Under the pieces are notes generated by a model that saw nothing but the letters and a program-made list of their open reading frames with translations, was not told where the DNA came from and made no database searches. 64,000 bases of DNA, from assembly GCA_946807835.1 (NCBI GenBank), contig OX327702.1, positions 16,120,001 through 16,184,000 of the forward strand, read 5' to 3'. A program made the translations under genes and the position numbers. Shown in pieces: positions 1 through 10,667 of this stretch. This stretch comes from Ailanthus altissimus. Its lineage: Eukaryota; Streptophyta; Magnoliopsida; Sapindales; Simaroubaceae. Each line of letters starts with the position of its first letter. Within the stretch, counting starts at the first letter, position 1.

Positions 1-224
1 TTGTTACTAGAGACTATTTTATTTCTTCTTAGATCGATACTAATACCATACTATCTTACCTTTGCTTCATATTTTATTTTATTTTATTCAGTTTTAGTTA
101 CCTTCTTTATTTTTAATTTTGATAGTTCATGCGAAGACCCAAGAGCGAAGATTTAACTTTTTTTTATCCTGAAATTGAAAGAACATTCTGAAGACTTCGA
201 CGTGAACAACATCAAAACAGAAAT
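1..224 (+). other. Untranslated leader of the Athila-type element
   Basis: A T-rich stretch directly upstream of the gag start, comparable in position to 40847-40990 of the second Athila-type element. No coding signal or primer-binding site is visible, so the primer-binding site should lie before base 1. Confidence 0.5.
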
Positions 225-1620
225 ATGGCAGAGAATCATGACAATATCAATAATTCAGTGTTTGAGCCTATGATTCTGCAGAGATCATTGAAGGATTATG
301 TTGTTCCTACAACAGAAGGCATTCAGTCTAGTATTCGGCGTCACACTATTAATGCAAACAACTTTGAGATTAAGCCAAGTACTATCCAGATGCTTAAAGA
401 ATCTGTGCAATTTAGTGGAGGTCCCAATGATGATCCCAAAATGCATATCGTGAATTTCTTAGAGATTTACGACACATTCAAGTTCAATGGAGTCTTAGAT
501 GATGCCATCAGGTTGCGACTATTTTCTTTCTCATTGAGGGACAAGGCCAAGAGTTGGTTGATGTTATTACCATCAGGATCCATATCAATGTGGGATGACC
601 TAGAACAAAAGTTCTTAGCAAAGTTTTTTCACCAGCTAAGATAGTGAAGATGAGGAATGACATCACATCATTTGTGCAAATTGAATGCGAGTCATTATAA
701 AAGGCATGGGAAAGCTTCAAGGACATATTAAGAAAGTGTCCTCATCATGGAGTTTCTAAATAGTTATTAGTCCAGACGTTCTACAATAGGCTAGTAGGTC
801 ATTTAAGGACAATTGTTGATATTGCTGCTAGAGGAGCTCTGATGAACAAGTCCATAAATAAAGTATATGAGTTATTAGAAGAGATGACATCAAATAGTTA
901 TCAATGGCCTGCTGAAAGCGTTACACCAAGGAAGGTTGCTAGAGTTCATGAGATTGATGCATTCAATGCATTGGCGATGCAAATCAACTTATTAACCAAG
1001 AGATTTAATTCTATGAATGCTATCAAGACCCAAAATGCAACTTGTGACTTCTATGGTAATAATCACATGAATGGGAAATGCATAGAGTCAGCAAACTATG
1101 TGGAAAACTATAATAGACAGCAAAATAATCCACACTCAAACTATTATAATCTAGATGGAGGAATCATCCTAATTTTTCTTGGGGTAACAACTAAGGGCAG
1201 CAACTAAAACTTAACCCACCTAGATTTCATCCCCCACAAGAAAAGAAATCAACATTGGAAGAAATGTTTATGCAGTATATGAAGTCTAATAATGCTATCT
1301 TACAAAATCATTTTGCATCTTTGAAAACTCTAGAGACTCAAATGGGGCAACTCTTAATAATCGACCTGAAGGAACTTTACCAAGCAACACTGAAACTAAT
1401 CCAAGATGGGATAAAGAGCAATGCCAAGCTGTCTCTTTAAGAAGTGGCAAAGAGTTGCAGTCAAACTGTAAAGAAAATGAGGAAAATGCAGTAAGTGATG
1501 CAGAAAATAGGGCAGAAGTGCAGAAAAGTGTAGACAATTTTGATGCAGTAGTACACACCAATAAAACTCAGCAGAAACTTGTAGTTCATCCTATCCATTC
1601 ACCTCCACCATTTCTTCAGA
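225..1620 (+). pseudogene. gag of the Athila-type element, frameshifted
   Basis: Structural capsid protein of the retrotransposon, which would package its RNA. The first open segment, 225-644 (139 codons, start MAENHDN), holds the plant retrotransposon gag core. Near its end are the typical DDAIRLRLFSFSLRDKAKSW stretch and W-D-L-KF residues. A stop at 642-644 and a frame change follow. Open segments at 842-1207 and 1255-1440 continue the protein, and the second contains a decayed zinc-knuckle-like CDFYGNNH...C. A stop and another frame change precede the protease part. It matches the gag remnant at 40994-42480 of the second element, which supports the call. Translation is broken, so no product is expected. 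Confidence 0.8.
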
Positions 1621-1637
1621 GGCTATAAAAACAGAAG

Positions 1638-2430
1638 TTGGACAAACAGTTTTTGAAGCTTTTAGATATCTTTAAGAAACTTCACATTAGCATTCCTTTT
1701 GCGAATGCTTTGGAACAAATGCCAAGTTATGTGAAGTTTGTGAAAGATATCTTATCAAAGAAGAGGAGATTAGCCAAGTATGAAATCGTATTACTCACCA
1801 AAAAATGTAGTACAATCTTACAAAAGAAATTACCACCAAATTTGAAAGATCTAGGTAGTTTCACTATCCCATTCACTATCGGGAAGAAATTTATTGGCAG
1901 AGCATTATATGATTTAAGCGCTAGCATTAACCTAATTCCATTATCCATCTACAAGAAGTTAGGTTTGGGGGAGGCTAAACCTCCTAATGTCACCTTACAA
2001 TTGGCCGACCGTTCACTCACGTATCCAAGGTGCATTATTGAAGATGTTTTGGTAAAGGTTGATAAGTTTATCTTTCCAGTGGACTATATAGTGTTGGATG
2101 GAGGAGGATTGTGATGTACACATCATACTAGGAAGACCATTCTTAGCCACAGGAAAAACCCTTATTGATGTTCAAAAATGGGAATTAACTATAAGGGTCC
2201 AGAACGAGGAAGTAACATTCAATGTTTTCAAAGCTATGAGAGGGCCAAGTAAGGAAGAAGAATGTATGAGCATTGATGTTATTGACAAAGAAGTACAAGA
2301 TGTTTTCAACCAAAATAGCATGGAAGATTTTTTAGAAGATACTATGGTAAATGGAGATGAGGTAGAAAGAAATGAAGCTCGAGAGTACTTACAAGTTTTA
2401 AGGCTTGTTGAGGGTCTTAAGAGATTATAA
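1638..2430 (+). pseudogene. Retropepsin-type aspartic protease of the Athila-type element, frameshifted
   Basis: Would cleave the Gag-Pol polyprotein. In 1638-2114 the segment IPFTIGKKFIGRALYDLSAS shows the plant Ty3/gypsy protease context. The expected active-site Asp-Thr/Ser-Gly reads DLSAS, so the glycine has been replaced. The downstream LQLADRS and VDYIVLD motifs are present. A frameshift near 2098 moves the reading to the 2098-2430 frame. There the family motif HIILGRPFLATG closes the domain, followed by an acidic linker toward reverse transcriptase. Confidence 0.8.
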
Positions 2431-2489
2431 AAGAGCTATAGGATGGACAATTACTGACATCAAATGAATCAGTTCCTTATTTTGCATGC

Positions 2490-3770
2490 ATAAAATTCTA
2501 TTAAAGGAATGGCACAAAGCTTCAATAGAGCATCAAATGTGTTTAAATCTATTAATGAAAGATGTAGTGAAGAAAGAGATCATTAAGCAGCTAGACACAG
2601 AGATTATCTACCCTATTTATGATAGCTCATGGGTAAGTCCAGTGTAATATGTACCAAAGAATTGAGGAATCACTATGGTGGCAAATGAAAGCAATGATTT
2701 AATCCCTACTAGAACTATCACTGAATGGAGGATATGTATGGACCACCCGTAATGATCATTTTCCCTTACCCTTTATTGATCAAATGCTAGGTAGATTGGC
2801 CAGACATGATTATTATTTCTTCTTGGATGGATATTCTGGTTATAATTAGATTGCAATTGCTCTTAAAGATCAAGAAAAGTTTACTTGCCCATATGGTACA
2901 TTTGCCTTTCGGAGGATGCTTTTCAGACTATTCAATGCTTCAGCCATATTTTTAGATATTATATAGCACTTCATAGAGGTATTTATGGATGACTTTTCTG
3001 TTTTTCAGCAATTCATTTGATCAAAGTCTTGATAACCTAGAATTTTTGCTCAAATAATGTAAAGATACCAATTTAGTGCTCAACTGAGAAAAGTGCCACT
3101 TTATGGTCAAAGAAGGCATAGTCTTAGGCTATAAAATTTCTTCCCACGATATTGAAGTTGATAGAGCAAAGATAGAAACTATCGAGAAGTTGCCACCATC
3201 GATTAATGTGAAAGGAGTATAGAGCTTTCTTGGTTATGCCCAATTTTATCGACGATTCATAAAAATTTCTCTAAGATCTTTAAACCATTATGCAACTTGC
3301 TAAAGAAAGAGGTACAGTTTCATTTCGATGATGTTTGTCTTGAAGCATTTGAACTATTGAAGAAGAAGTTAACCACCGCACCGATCATTATAGCACCAGA
3401 TTAGAACTTACCCTTTGAAGTAATGTGTGATGCAAGTGATTTAGCTGTGGGTGCTGCACTAGGACAACGCTGAGAGAATGTGTTTCACATAATATACTAT
3501 GCAAGTAAGACTCTCAATGACGCATAGGCCAATTACACTACCACAGAAAAGAGCTTACCTCATTAGAGTTAAGGTTTCGTGCTTACCTCATTAGAGTTAA
3601 GGTTACAATCTTCACCGATCATTCAGTAATCCAGTACCTCATCAACAAGAAAGATGCTAAACCAAGGCTCATTCAATGGATTCTACTACTGCAAGAATTT
3701 GATTTAGAGATCAAAGATAGAAAAGGAATTAAAAACTAAGTTGTGGATTATCTCTCTCGCTTAGATGCAT
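2490..3770 (+). pseudogene. Reverse transcriptase and RNase H of the Athila-type element, multiply broken
   Basis: Would copy element RNA to DNA and degrade the RNA strand. The N-terminal RT block is readable near 2570-2645 (KKEIIKQLD...PIYDSSWVSPV). The polymerase box survives as FMDD at 2982-2993. A second RT landmark, close to GYKISSHDIEVD, follows near 3129-3160. The RNase H start, with catalytic-type CDASD and AALGQ, lies near 3425-3470, and the domain ends at VVDYLSRLDA near 3742-3772. At least four frame changes and several stops interrupt the reading. A short stretch near 3556-3602 (gcttacctcattagagttaagg) is duplicated in tandem. Confidence 0.8.
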
Positions 3771-3779
3771 CAAATCAAC

Positions 3780-4991
3780 ACCAAGAGAAGACCTAAATCA
3801 ATGAAACCTTTTCGGATGAACAACCCTTTGCAACAGAACATCATGAGATCCCCCGATATGCTGATATTGTCAATTATTTAGTGTCTGGTCTAACACCTCT
3901 TAATTTGACTTTTTAGCAAAAGAAGAAGCTCTTCCATGACACAAGATTCTATTTCTAGGATAAGTCATTCCTTTACAGATCATGTGCAGACCAAATCCTT
4001 CATTGATGTGTCCCTAAAGAAAAGACGCGAGACATCTTACACCATTGTCATGCATCCAGTTATTGAGGACATTTTTTGGGCAACAAAATAGCAGCTAAAG
4101 TACTTCAATCTGGTTTTTATCAGCCCATATTATTTAAATATGCATATTCTTTTTTTTGCAAGGTGTGATTAATGCCAACGAATAAGAAACATCTCCAAAA
4201 GACATGAGATGCCACAACAGGATATTCTGGAGGTTGAAATCTTTAACGTATAGAGAATAGATTTCATGGGACCGTTTTCACCATCTCTTAACAATAAACA
4301 TATACTTGTAGCTATGGATTACGTTTCAAAATGGGTAGAGGCAGTAGCGTTACCAATAAATGAAGCAAGGACAATGATTATGTTCTTTAAAAAAACATAT
4401 TCACGAGATATGGAACCCCGAGAGCAATTATAAGTGATGAGGGCTCACATTTATGCAATAAATATCTTTTAGCCTTTTTGCTAAAATACGGGGTTAAACA
4501 CAAGACGGCCACTATTTATCATCCTCAAACAAGTAGACAAGTTGAAGTCTCTAATCGGGAAATAAAATGTATCCTGAAGAAAATGGTTAAACTAAATCGA
4601 AATGGTTGGGCATTACACTTAGATGATGCTTTATGGGCATATCGTATTGCTTACAAAACCCCAATTGGTATGTTCTCATTTCGTTTGATCTTTGTAAAAG
4701 CTTGTCACCTACCGTTGGAATTAGAACACAAAGCCTATTGGGCTATTAAAGCCCTTAATTTTGATCTCTAGCCATAGGTAAGAAACACTTACTTCAACTA
4801 AACGCCATGGATGAGTTTTTTCTATAAACATATGAGAATGCTAAGCTTTACAAGAAAAATATGAAATGATGGCATAATAAGAAGATACTCCAGCGTTTCA
4901 TTTGAAAAAGGATAACTAGTGTTACTTTACAATTCACGCCTGAAGTTACTTCCTGTAAAACTCAAGTCCTGATGGTCTGGACCATTCCAAA
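3780..4991 (+). pseudogene. Integrase of the Athila-type element, first part, interrupted
   Basis: Would insert the DNA copy into the genome. A zinc-binding HHCH-like start is readable near 4040-4160. The catalytic core follows with [15 protein letters not shown] near 4261-4300, the second acidic block IISDEGSH near 4428-4450 and the NREIK glutamate near 4552-4570. The longest open piece, 4478-4771, continues through [16 protein letters not shown] to a core C-terminus. The reading runs to the typical W-SGPF block near 4975-4987 and is then cut by the 2160-bp insertion. It resumes at 7157. Confidence 0.85.
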
Positions 4992-7151
4992 TGTTAGGGT
5001 TTGTGCTTATGCACCATCCCTATTTATATGAATATTTAATTTTGTAATATTTATGCAATGAATATTTTATTAAATTGCTAATAACCTTTATTAAATGGTA
5101 ATTAAGCTTGTAACATTATAGACAATATATATGATCTAAATAAGTTCATATCTGGTTTAAAGAAGTTTAGACCAGGGCTAAGAGTTAGCAATGTTGATAG
5201 TTATAAATGCTAAGAGTTAGCGAGTTATAATAGTCAGCGAGATCTAAATAGTTAGAACCTTATCTATAATGTGACAAAGATCTGAGAATCTACTAGTAAT
5301 GACATAGTTGCAAAGAGTTGCAATAGATACTATGAAATGTCATTATGTAAGTATCTTCTCAAATATAGAGTTCCTAATCTATGTTCACCAATGAGGGTCT
5401 ATCGGTGAAACACAATAATATAAATTAGTGTATGTCTATATATGTATTATACAAATGATTATTCTTAGTTAACCATGAGCTTGGAAGAAGCTCATATAGA
5501 AATACAGATATTCAGTTAGGGCTGGATACTGAACAGACTCATGAGGACCCTAATAGATATCCTATGAAACAGTCAGAGGAAGGTCTTCTCGAGTTGAGTA
5601 GTATTTGTAGTCCTTTGACCTGAGTGCCATGGTGGGCTTGTGGGAGATTCACCATACTTTGGTTCCACATATGTCAGAGACCTTTCATGGTCTGACCACT
5701 ACGTGTCACTAGGTATGGTCCGATGCTCATGGAGTTCGATGTGCGTAGATATGGGATCCACCAGCTTACATAGATGGGTTGTATATCCGATACTTTGAGA
5801 TTACATCTTATAAAGTCTTATGGTCGTAAGCAAGCAAGCAATCTGGGAAAAGAGTTTCCTACAGGTTTGAACATTATAGCAAAAGTGTTTGCGTATATTG
5901 TTCATTAAGATACGAATCTGGAGATAAAGTAACGGATGAAATTATCGGGATTTGACGGTAATAATCTATATCCCGCTTATCCAGGATATAATGACGAAAG
6001 GATTATATGAATATGTAGTAACCTCAACATGTATGGTCTAACGCGCTAATTTGTAATATCCGTGATGTGTACGTGGAGCATCGATTATGGACTTATGGAA
6101 TAGTTCCATTTGATGAATCGGGCATGGACTTAGGGAGTCCCAATATGAAATGTACTCTTTGAGCACTTGGGGAGCTTATCATATTGAATAGTTCAATACA
6201 GTAAAATTCAGCAATTTACTAAGGTTGAGTTAACTAAAGTATATGGTTAAATGATGGGACCCACTTTAGGTTAACTTGATAACCTAGTAAGGACATAAAT
6301 GTAATTTTACTTAATAATTATTTAATTATTAAGTAATTCAAATAAATATTTATTTATTTAATTGTTAAATAAATAATTTAGTTTAACTATGGTTAAGAGT
6401 TAACCATTTGGTTAAGTTAAGTTAACCTTACTTAATGGTTAAGTAAAAGTTAACCTAATCATGGTTAAGTTAGTTAACTATGGTTAAAATATTTAAATGT
6501 TCTTTTACCTAACTAGAGTTAAGTGTTAACTATAGTTAGAATATTTAAATATTTATTTAACCTAACTAGAGTTAAGAGTTAACTATAATTAGGTTAGGTT
6601 AAATGCAAATTGAAATTAAGTGAAATTAAGTATAATAATTGAAATTAAATTCATTTGTATAAATAAGACAAATGTAATTAAATTCATAAAGTTTGGTTAA
6701 GTTTTCTTTTTGCTAAAATTTTGGCCAGCCATTATAAAGAGAGAAAAGAGAAATTATTTTTTAATTATTAGATTTAAGAGTTGAATTCATAATTTTCTTT
6801 TACAAGGCATTAATTGATTAAGTGTTAATCAAAAGAAAAAATCAAGAACATAAGTCTAAGTTGTTAAACTGTTGCTTGATCAAAGGCTGTCATTCTAAAT
6901 AATCAAACCTACCATTGTTGATTACTAGAATTGATCAAAGATAACAGTTCGGTAGATTTCAACAATTTTCATCCAAAGGCTTCAAGGGTTATTTCTCAAT
7001 TTCGTTTCTGTTAATTCATTTAATAAGTAATGATTATGTTTACTGCAATGTTTTAAGCTTCTGCTACGTGATTATATGTATGAGATATGTATATATTGTT
7101 GTTAAATACAAAACCCACATGCAAACACCCATGAATAATCAACTCCCAACA
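4992..7151 (+). mobile_element. Solo LTR K1 nested in integrase, target duplication CCAAA/CTAAA
   Basis: The sequence starts TGTTAGG and ends CCCAACA, which are near-inverted ends of the TG...CA type. It is flanked by CCAAA (4987-4991) and CTAAA (7152-7156), a 5-bp target duplication with one change. Removing it together with one duplicate leaves the integrase reading in frame across the junction, which fixes both ends. No coding sequence, primer-binding site or second LTR is present, so this is a solo LTR of a large LTR element or a small non-autonomous element. A TATA box, TATAAATA, lies at 6658-6665. Relatives are at 12511-14709 (-), 14710-15160, 47797-48000 and 52430-54765. Confidence 0.85.
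6370..6606 (+). repeat. Array of GTTAAC / GGTTAA motifs in solo LTR K1
   Basis: About 235 bp are built largely of GTTAAC, GGTTAAG and TTAACC words, many forming imperfect palindromes. The array lies just upstream of the TATA box at 6658. Two versions of TAACTAGAGTTAAG...GTTAACTATA follow each other at about 6510-6545 and 6560-6595. Confidence 0.75.
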
Positions 7152-7156
7152 CTAAA

Positions 7157-7305
7157 TTATCACGGTATATCCAAATGGAGCAGTTGAAATTAAAGATCCA
7201 AATAATCAAGCTTTATTTACAGTAAATGGCCAGTGCCTCAAGAATTATCATAGAGGATATATAGATCGGCAGAAAGTCAATGTCAATCTGATTGACCACA
7301 AGTAA
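7157..7305 (+). pseudogene. Integrase C-terminus, continuation after the K1 insertion
   Basis: The TVYPNGAVEIKDPNN stretch followed by FTVNGQCLKNYHRGY is the conserved C-terminal end of plant Ty3/gypsy integrases. The frame is open from 7162 to a TAA at 7303-7305, which is probably the natural pol stop. It joins in frame to the 4991 side when the solo LTR and one target duplicate are ignored. Confidence 0.85.
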
Positions 7306-8429
7306 CTGTAAGATCACCACGTTGAGCCAAAGACATTAAACCAAACGCTTCTTGGAGGCAACCCAAGTCTAGTATCCTTTGATTTTAATTTTTTTTAAGT
7401 ATTAATTTTTTTTATTTAGTTCATTTTTTTTATCATGAGTATTGTTTTTAGGCTGAGAAGTTTGAGTAAAAAAAATATAAAAATATAAAAATATATATAT
7501 AGCTTTCGGGCATCGCAACGCTGGCACCAAGGCACAAATGTGCCCAAGAACGTATGAACGTTGCGGCACCCACACGAGAGAAGCTCTTTAAAGGCTTCTC
7601 CTATTTTCTTTGTATCTTCATCCCCTCTCTCTCTCAAACACCACCCATAAATCCGAACTCTCATTCTCTTCATCTCACATCTTCAATCCTTTATTTTACA
7701 CTCAAATCAATAACACCCACACACTCCATTTAGACTAAAATTCATTACACACTTAGATTAACGTCACATTAGCACACACAATTCTTTCAATCATTCATAT
7801 TCATCACAACTCTAAATCATTCTCTACACTAGCATTCATTATTCCAAGGTAGAAATTTCTCTCTTTCATAATTTTTTTATTTCTTTTTTCTCTTTATTAT
7901 ATAGCTGTCATTGCATAATTTGTGTGTTTACTTGTTTTCTATTATGATTATTATGCATTGATTAATGGTTGTAAAAAAAAATTTACATGAATGCTTATGA
8001 AGAACTAGACTATATATATGCTTAAATTGGTTAGTTGCTTGATGTCTAATTGTTTAAACTTGAAGTTCTCCACTTGCAATCATAGATCCATATTGTTACC
8101 TTGATTATAAAGCACATAATATCATTATTAGAAGTTACTAAGGATGGGGAAATGTTAGGCAAGTGGTTAAATGATGCAAGTATTACTACATTATTGTTGC
8201 ACATATATGTATGATGATGCCATATTAACAATCATAAGTGAGGGGTGACATTTTGTAATGGGTGTTGGTAATGTATAATGAGAAAATGGAGATGTGAATA
8301 TGAGTAAGGTAGTGATTTTGGGCAAAATAGAGTAATAGATGGTACACATGTATGAGAAGATATTGCAATGTTTGAGAAGCATTTACTATCAATATTCGAA
8401 ATGCTCATTATTATTGTTACAGGTCTTCA
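7306..8429 (+). other. Spacer between pol and the third ORF, with a candidate leader and intron
   Basis: No coding sequence is recognised. The segment at 7620-7848 is C/A-rich and resembles a 5' untranslated leader. It is followed by a plausible donor (AAG|GTAGAA, gt at 7849) and a plausible acceptor (TGTTACAG ending at 8422), only 7 bases before the start of the third ORF. This would be a 574-bp intron. The GC-rich ATCGCAACGCTGGC segment at 7511 is of the kind seen in the LTR motif arrays elsewhere in the window. Confidence 0.4.
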
Positions 8430-9239
8430 ATGGCACCCAAGAAATCAAAGAAGCCAACTATATCGTCTTTGATAGGCTACGATACTAACAAGTTTGTCTC
8501 CAAAGAAGCCTCTGACTTATATCACTCGTTCATAGTCAAATGAATAATCATTCTAGAAAGAGGCTTCGAAATCACAGAAGGGACCTATACCAGAATCTCA
8601 AGAACTATTGCACACAGGGGTTGGGGAAGATTGTGCACATAACCAGATGTAGCAATTATTCCACTAGTAAGAGAATTCTATGCTAATGGCAAAGAACATA
8701 ACTATGGAAAAGTACAAATACGGGGCAGAACTATTCACATCCACAATGAGGTTATCAACAGATACTATGGCCTACCAAACATATAAAAAGATGCCTATAT
8801 CGAGCTCCACCGAAATTCAGATTATGAAGCCGTCATTTGTTACTTAGCCATGCTAGAAGCTCAATGGACGATGTTTGGAAGCACACCGATCTCATTCCCC
8901 ATACGCTACATATGCAGAGAATTATGGCACTATTTTATAGCTATTAATTTAATGCCAGTAAGTCACATGAGCACGGTAATAACAAAGAGAGCTCTCGTTC
9001 TATATGCCATTCTTATAGGGAGGACAAACAATATTGAATAAGTGATCAGAGACACAATTCTTTATGGCTTCAATCATCCAAAGCAAAGCATCTACTACCC
9101 CTCACTAATTACAGCACTCTGCGCTAAAGCTGGAGTCAAGTGGACATCATTAGAAGAAGTGTTTCCTCCAGCAGACGTCTTAGACAATAGAAAAATTGCT
9201 ACAATAGTTGATGGTCCAGACCACGACCCTGCTCCATGA
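8430..9239 (+). pseudogene. Third ORF of the Athila-type element, putative plant transposon protein domain (env-like position)
   Basis: One continuous frame of 269 codons starts at ATG 8430 (MAPKKSKKPT). It is interrupted only by stops at 8541 (TGA), 8640, 8784 and 9039 (TAA) and ends with TGA at 9237-9239. There is no frameshift. The segments RGWGRLC, PLVREFYANGKEH, INRYYGLPN, LMPVSHMSTVITKRALVLYA and PSLITALCAKAGVKW follow the pattern I know for the family named putative plant transposon protein. That family lies downstream of pol in Athila-type elements, where an envelope-like gene is expected. Its function is not established. A diverged minus-strand copy is at 51390-52090. Confidence 0.75.
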
Positions 9240-9861
9240 CTACCTCCGTAACGAGGATCAGCAGCACAACTGACCATGCATAAAGGCTAACAAGGTTAGA
9301 GAACGCCTTCACCACACACCAGCAATGGACTGCCTTCTATGCAGCATATCAAGACCATGTTTTGTACCTTACCTTGATTTACTTCAGCATACACAACCCC
9401 TGCCAATGTTTTCACACCCTAACCTGAGCCTCTCATTACAAGTTAATTAAAGTCCTATTTGATCTCTTGTTATATACTTGTTCTACATTAGTGGAGATTG
9501 TTATGAAAAATAAGCTTATGGATAATTATTTTGATCTTGATCTATCTTTGAAGAATAAGATATTCGAAATTACAGTTGATGTGTAAATAAATAACTCGAC
9601 ACACACTCACAATTGAATGGTTATAGGGTAGATATAAGCATGATGATTAGAGTATAAAATGAGCATAAATAATTTTTTAGTCTAAAGATTTTAGAAGTGT
9701 AATTCAACCTTTGAGACAACTTTACAAATTTCTGATCGACCCATGCAATTAATTGTTCAAGGGACGTTAACAGGTAGCTTAGAAATATATTTGTTTTGTT
9801 CCTTATTAGTTTGTTCTTGCTTTGCTCAAGGACAAGCAAAAGTCTTAATTTTGTGGGTATT
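9240..9861 (+). other. 3' spacer and polypurine-tract region of the Athila-type element
   Basis: Non-coding DNA between the third ORF and the 3' LTR. The segment around 9430-9530 resembles 47370-47450 and 55900-55990 of the related elements. The signature GCTCAAGGACAAGCAAAAG near 9823-9843 corresponds to the GCTCGAGGACGAGCAA signature that precedes the polypurine tract in this group. The decayed tract is 9848-9860. Confidence 0.6.
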
Positions 9862-10667
9862 TGATAATAGCACAATGGTAATAGTACACTTAGTACCTCA
9901 ACTTGAGTATTTTACTTTAAAATATAAAAATGTAGCTAATTATTTGTGTTTTTTTAATCTTAAATAGGTGCACGAGGTAAAATGTGACACATAGGAGCAA
10001 ATAGGAGGCAATTTGGAATAGAAATGAGTGAGATGTGCTCAAAAGTTGAAAGTGGCTCAGCACATGGCTAGGAGCCGCGACGCTCAGTAGAAAAAATTAA
10101 TTTGCTTCCAGTTCTTAGCACCGCGGCGCTCGTGTGAAATACAAAATCCCCTCTCAACTCTTCTATTTAGACTTAGATTAAAGACCCTCACCCCAAGGTT
10201 TCTCATGCCAACAAAAATACTCTTTTGAGAGAAAATTACATAAACTTTTGGAGATGAAAAACGTACGTAAAATGAGTCACATTCAATTCAAGGGATCAAA
10301 GAAAATTTATTGAAGATTGAAGAACCAATTCTTGGGCGCTCAAGTCAAAAGAAAGAGAATAACTCAGGATGTCGCTTGTGTTATTTTCTTTGTTAACTTT
10401 AAGAAATGATCTTATTAATAATATTTTCATATTCTTGCTTTAATACTCTTATGGTAATCATGAGCTAAATTGTTTTGATCTAGGGTTAGACGTTCTTGAA
10501 CCTAGTATGTAGTTGAATCTTCTAAACTCTTAGTAAGAACTTAATATACCACATTTGATTCAATTCATTTATTCTTATTGCATTAATTATATACCTAATC
10601 ACTATTTTGAATGTTGAAGAAACCATGTTAACTTTGAAAAAGGGGAATCATGTGTTTAGCATGTGGT

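Noticed and set aside
6370..6606. Interstitial telomere repeat
   Set aside because: The words are GGTTAA/GTTAAC, not the plant TTTAGGG unit, and they are not in tandem.
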